A stretch of DNA of 64,000 nt from Polyodon spathula. Its lineage: Eukaryota > Chordata > Actinopteri > Acipenseriformes > Polyodontidae. The notes beneath the pieces are model-generated. The model saw nothing but the letters and a program-made list of their open reading frames with translations, was not told where the DNA came from and made no database searches. The translations under genes and the position numbers were made by a program. The stretch covers positions 11,119,547 through 11,183,546 of the forward strand of contig NC_054545.1 in NCBI RefSeq assembly GCF_017654505.1. The letters run 5' to 3'. This document shows positions 60,777-64,000 of this stretch, piece after piece. Within the stretch, counting starts at the first letter, position 1. Each line of letters starts with the position of its first letter.

Positions 60777-63520
60777 TCCCTTCCTGGCAACAAGAGATAA
60801 GACATTAATTATAGATGATGATGATGTCACTAATAAATAGTAAAATATCAGAATAGTGTCCCGTTTAGTTTTTACAGTTCTTGGTCTTTAATTACAGTGG
60901 TAGTGTTTCAAGTTTAGTGGTCCATGTTTTGGTAAAAGTTTATTGTAACTTTCAAAATTATGTTTGATAAGTTTATTTTAAAACTTCTTCTCTTATGCGA
61001 AGCTACTGTTTGTTTGGGGAACGGTGTTCAGAAGGAACTAGGCTATTCCAAGTATAAATTGGTGTTGATTTAAAAATTTGGAACAGACAGTTTTGGTGAA
61101 TTTCAACAGCAACAGCCTCTAACAGAACTTTTTTTTTCTTCCTTTCTAATGCTAATGAAATAAGGACGTTTCCAATCTTAACTCGCACAGTGTGTCTCAA
61201 CTGCAGCATGCTCCAGTGACTAATGTGTGAGCACCAAAACTGAAGGCCAGCATCTAATAATGTGAAAATACAGTGGAAAAGCAGCCATTGTGTGTAACAG
61301 AACATGAGGAGAGATAGGTGGGGTTGGCTTGCAGCCAGGGATCCAGCCACATCCCCAAAAGATGAAGTTCAGGGACTGCTGTGGTGTGAAGGCATTTCTG
61401 CTTTTACTGCAGACCTGTCACGGGTCCTGGAAATAACTGCCCCCATGTGCTGTGACACAATACAGTTCTGATGAACAGACAATCAAAGCAAGCTTTCTTT
61501 AAAACCAAAAAAGTCTGTTTATACTTTAAAGCTGTTGTCTGTCTTGCATTTATAATAATTAATACAAGCATTCTTGCTTTTTGCCAACGGGAGAATGATT
61601 CTTGCGCATGAGATGAGAAAATGTGACACAATGAAGTGTTAATGGAAGTTTGTAAATGGTCATTTAGAAATGAGTTACACATTTATAAACCACATTTAAT
61701 TACTAAGGTGTGAATTTTAATATTTAAAAATAAACCAATCAAACATTGTCTGTCATAAAATCACAGCATAAAAATTATTTAACTACTGGAAATAAATGCA
61801 ACTGCATCATTTGCAGTAAATGAACAACATTATTTTCCTGCCTTATAGTAATTACTACAGTGCAGAAACTTAGAGCATACAATGTAGCCTACAATTTCTA
61901 TTAGTTTTTAATTACTAAATTCAAACCAGGTTGTTCATCTTCTAAACTATAGCATTAAAATAAATGTTCCGTGGCTACTGTTCTGAGTTTGGAAGGGAAG
62001 TCAGCCACCCAGCAGACTAACTTGGAATAGTTTTAAGACCCATTCTCTCTGCACTAGCAGCTGATCCATTCTGACCTTATGTTGCATACACCCAGCAAGG
62101 CACACTGAGATTGTGCTTGCTTAGTTTTGGGTCCAATAAATTTTGTTGCTGCCCACACTTGTGGTATTAAAACCATTTCCATTTCACTTGAAATACAGAC
62201 ATCTGAAATTACATGTACAGCCTGGGGGAATGGTAAAATTATTTTTTATAGCCTGTCAATCAGAAATAATATACAATCTAACTTCACCATAATGAATGGT
62301 TCTTCTAACAATCCCCTTTTTTTCAATGATCCAAGCAGCAAGAGCCATTTTTTTTTCAATGGAAATCAGCCCTATTAGAACGATCACTTTTACAAAACCT
62401 ACCCGAATAAAACAATCTCGGTAGTGATTGACACTGAACGTTCTCCAGTGTGAATGTGTTATTCTCTCAGTGAAAACAAAGGCCTTGAAAGGCTAATTCG
62501 AAGATAAGGCTGATTCTTAGATAACCTATTGTAGCGTGAATCATGTGTAACTTATGGAACCGTTGCTATCTTCACACAAACTGCAACCGTGGCAACAGGC
62601 ATAAGGCGGTAACAAGATTGAAAACAGTGTGCATTGAGAAATGCATGAAAAATATGATGTAATCTATGCTGGATATGCTTTTCAAGAGAAACGGCACATA
62701 ATTACTGTGTTCAGCATGTAAGTGTGCTTTTTTCAGTTCTTTACTGTTTTTGTTTAAATATACAGTTTAAATGTTGATCAGTGTGAAGTTGTATTGAAAT
62801 AGCGACTGTATAAAGATGTTCAATTCAATTTGGGCGTTTCTTCATTATTCTGATACAGCAAATTGCCAAACCCTGTTATAGTGAACAACCTGATACAACA
62901 AACATTTCTCCAGGTTCCAGGAGGGTTTGTTATAATGAAGTTAGACTATTTTTATAGACCTTCTCCCTGCCCATTATTCTTATATATGTATAAAAAGTAG
63001 GTTTAATGTTTTTGGAGAACGGCTGTATTGTAAATAAGTCTTGTACTCCTACAATTGTTTTTATTATAGACATGATTTTTGAAGTCTTGAGACTTTCTAG
63101 GCAACACAGTATTTGTACTGTAAATCTACATTTTCAAGTGTGTTTTTTGTGCTCATACAGTAGCACTAAAAGCAAGAGGCACTTATTTTTAGAACAATGC
63201 TTTTAAGTGTGCATTGCGTTTATAGTTGTCTTCATATCAGCACCATCTTTTAAATTATCTTTATTAGTGCAAACAAAATAAGAGCAGTGGTAATGTATTG
63301 TAGAAGATTACGTTGGGATTTCTTGTTTGCAGCAGAAACAATTTAAGCTACAGTAAGTGCAGTAAAGACAAAGCAGTTGGTAGTTGTGATGGCTGAATCA
63401 ATACAGCACTCGGCTACAGTACAGTGTTAGAATTGCAAAGCTTTATTTACTCCATTTGTCTGATTTTAATGTGCATGCCAAAAGTTCACTGAATAAGTGA
63501 TCTGCCCCCTTTTGTCCTAG
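60777..63520. other. gene-free stretch, with a pogo/Tigger-like trace
   Basis: No gene supported. At 62860-62945 the words CTGTTATAGTGAACAACCTG and GGTTTGTTATAATGAAG resemble GTTATAACGAAC-type termini of pogo/Tigger elements, but only weakly. At 62410-62640 there is repeat-free, evenly composed sequence that could be conserved non-coding DNA. Confidence 0.35.
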
Positions 63521-63608
63521 AGTTCACTATGGGACACATACTGGCATGGAGAGGTCAGGTTCTGGTCAGCGCTCTAGGGGACAGCTGCTTGCCTTCTGGC
63601 CTTGTGGT
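63521..63608 (+). other. possible internal exon
   Basis: TCTGCCCCCTTTTGTCCTAG (63501-63520) is a good acceptor and GTGAGC at 63609 a good donor. The 88-base segment is open in the frame required by the exon ending at 49355. Joined, GA plus A gives Glu and the segment reads VHYGTHTGMERSGSGQRSRG followed by QLLAFWPCG, ending in phase 0. Composition is Ser/Gly/Arg-rich at first. No family recognised. The frame match could be chance, since a second frame is also open. Confidence 0.3.
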
Positions 63609-64000
63609 GTGAGCGACATGGCTCCTGCTTTTTTGTCATTTCCTTCCTGTCAATAACAGTTAGACTGGGGGGGTTGCAATTGCTGCATGCTGCATTGCCT
63701 CTCCCCAGGCTGTCATTGCGAGGAACAGCAAATGTTTACTTTGCTTGCTACTTAGGGGAGACAAAGAAAGTGGACAATAAAATGAGCTATTTTCACGAGG
63801 GTCTGTAGACTGTCTTGGTGGAATGGGCTACCCCAAATGCCTGATGGATTTGTGTTCTTGCTGAATAAAACCTGATGTTCAAAACAGCCTCTGTCAAACT
63901 TTCAACTATCAGGAAAAAAATGTGTGTTCCTAGTCTACACCACAAACTATGTTAAATAGTTATAGTTTACATTTTAGGGGCAACTTGTATCCTTGCCTTT
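63609..64000. other. no further feature
   Basis: Nothing supported beyond the possible donor at 63609. AATAAA words at 63776 and 63864 have no assigned transcript. Confidence 0.4.

Overview
This window looks like an AT-rich, repeat-loaded nuclear region of a ray-finned fish. The evidence is long dinucleotide and trinucleotide microsatellites, a Gypsy-type LTR retrotransposon with the gene order known from fish Gmr1-like elements, hAT, PIF/Harbinger and Tc1/mariner remnants, fragments of two LINE lineages, and tRNA-derived SINEs. I cannot name the species; a non-teleost such as a sturgeon or paddlefish is only a guess. There is no bacterial-style gene organisation, and nearly all short open frames here are chance frames or readings of microsatellites.

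Layout. 1-13.2 kb is mostly gene-free. It holds a perfect RFX-type palindrome (5.1 kb), two stretches with the look of conserved non-coding elements (7.3 and 8.5 kb), a strong CTCF-like motif (9.2 kb) and a foldback element (10.1 kb). 13.2-16.5 kb carries a 5'-truncated LINE tail and the shorter copy of a hAT-like element. 16.5-35.4 kb is gene-free with SINEs, a second foldback element, CTCF-like motifs and long simple repeats. 35.4-39.0 kb is a degenerate Gypsy element in the order protease-integrase-RT-RNase H-3' LTR, with no 5' LTR. 41.2-42.5 kb holds the longer, inverted copy of the hAT-like element. 46.0-46.4 kb is the 5' part of a Harbinger transposase pseudogene, followed by a second LINE fragment at 47.4-47.65 kb.

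The only credible host-gene signal is at 48.66-49.36 kb on the + strand. It is a CpG-richer stretch with paired ETS-like motifs, then an ATG with ten codons and a strong splice donor. I do not recognise the protein. Two downstream segments (53.73 and 63.52 kb) have good splice acceptors and compatible phase, but neither is proven. From 49.4 kb to the end the window would then be the first intron or introns of this gene. That stretch also contains a second hAT-type element (58.95-60.09 kb) and a Tc1/mariner transposase tail.

No evidence of a novel enzymatic system was found. The most informative items are the Gypsy copy with lesions in all three enzymes, the inverted hAT pair 25 kb apart, the palindromic foldback elements, and the orphan first exon.
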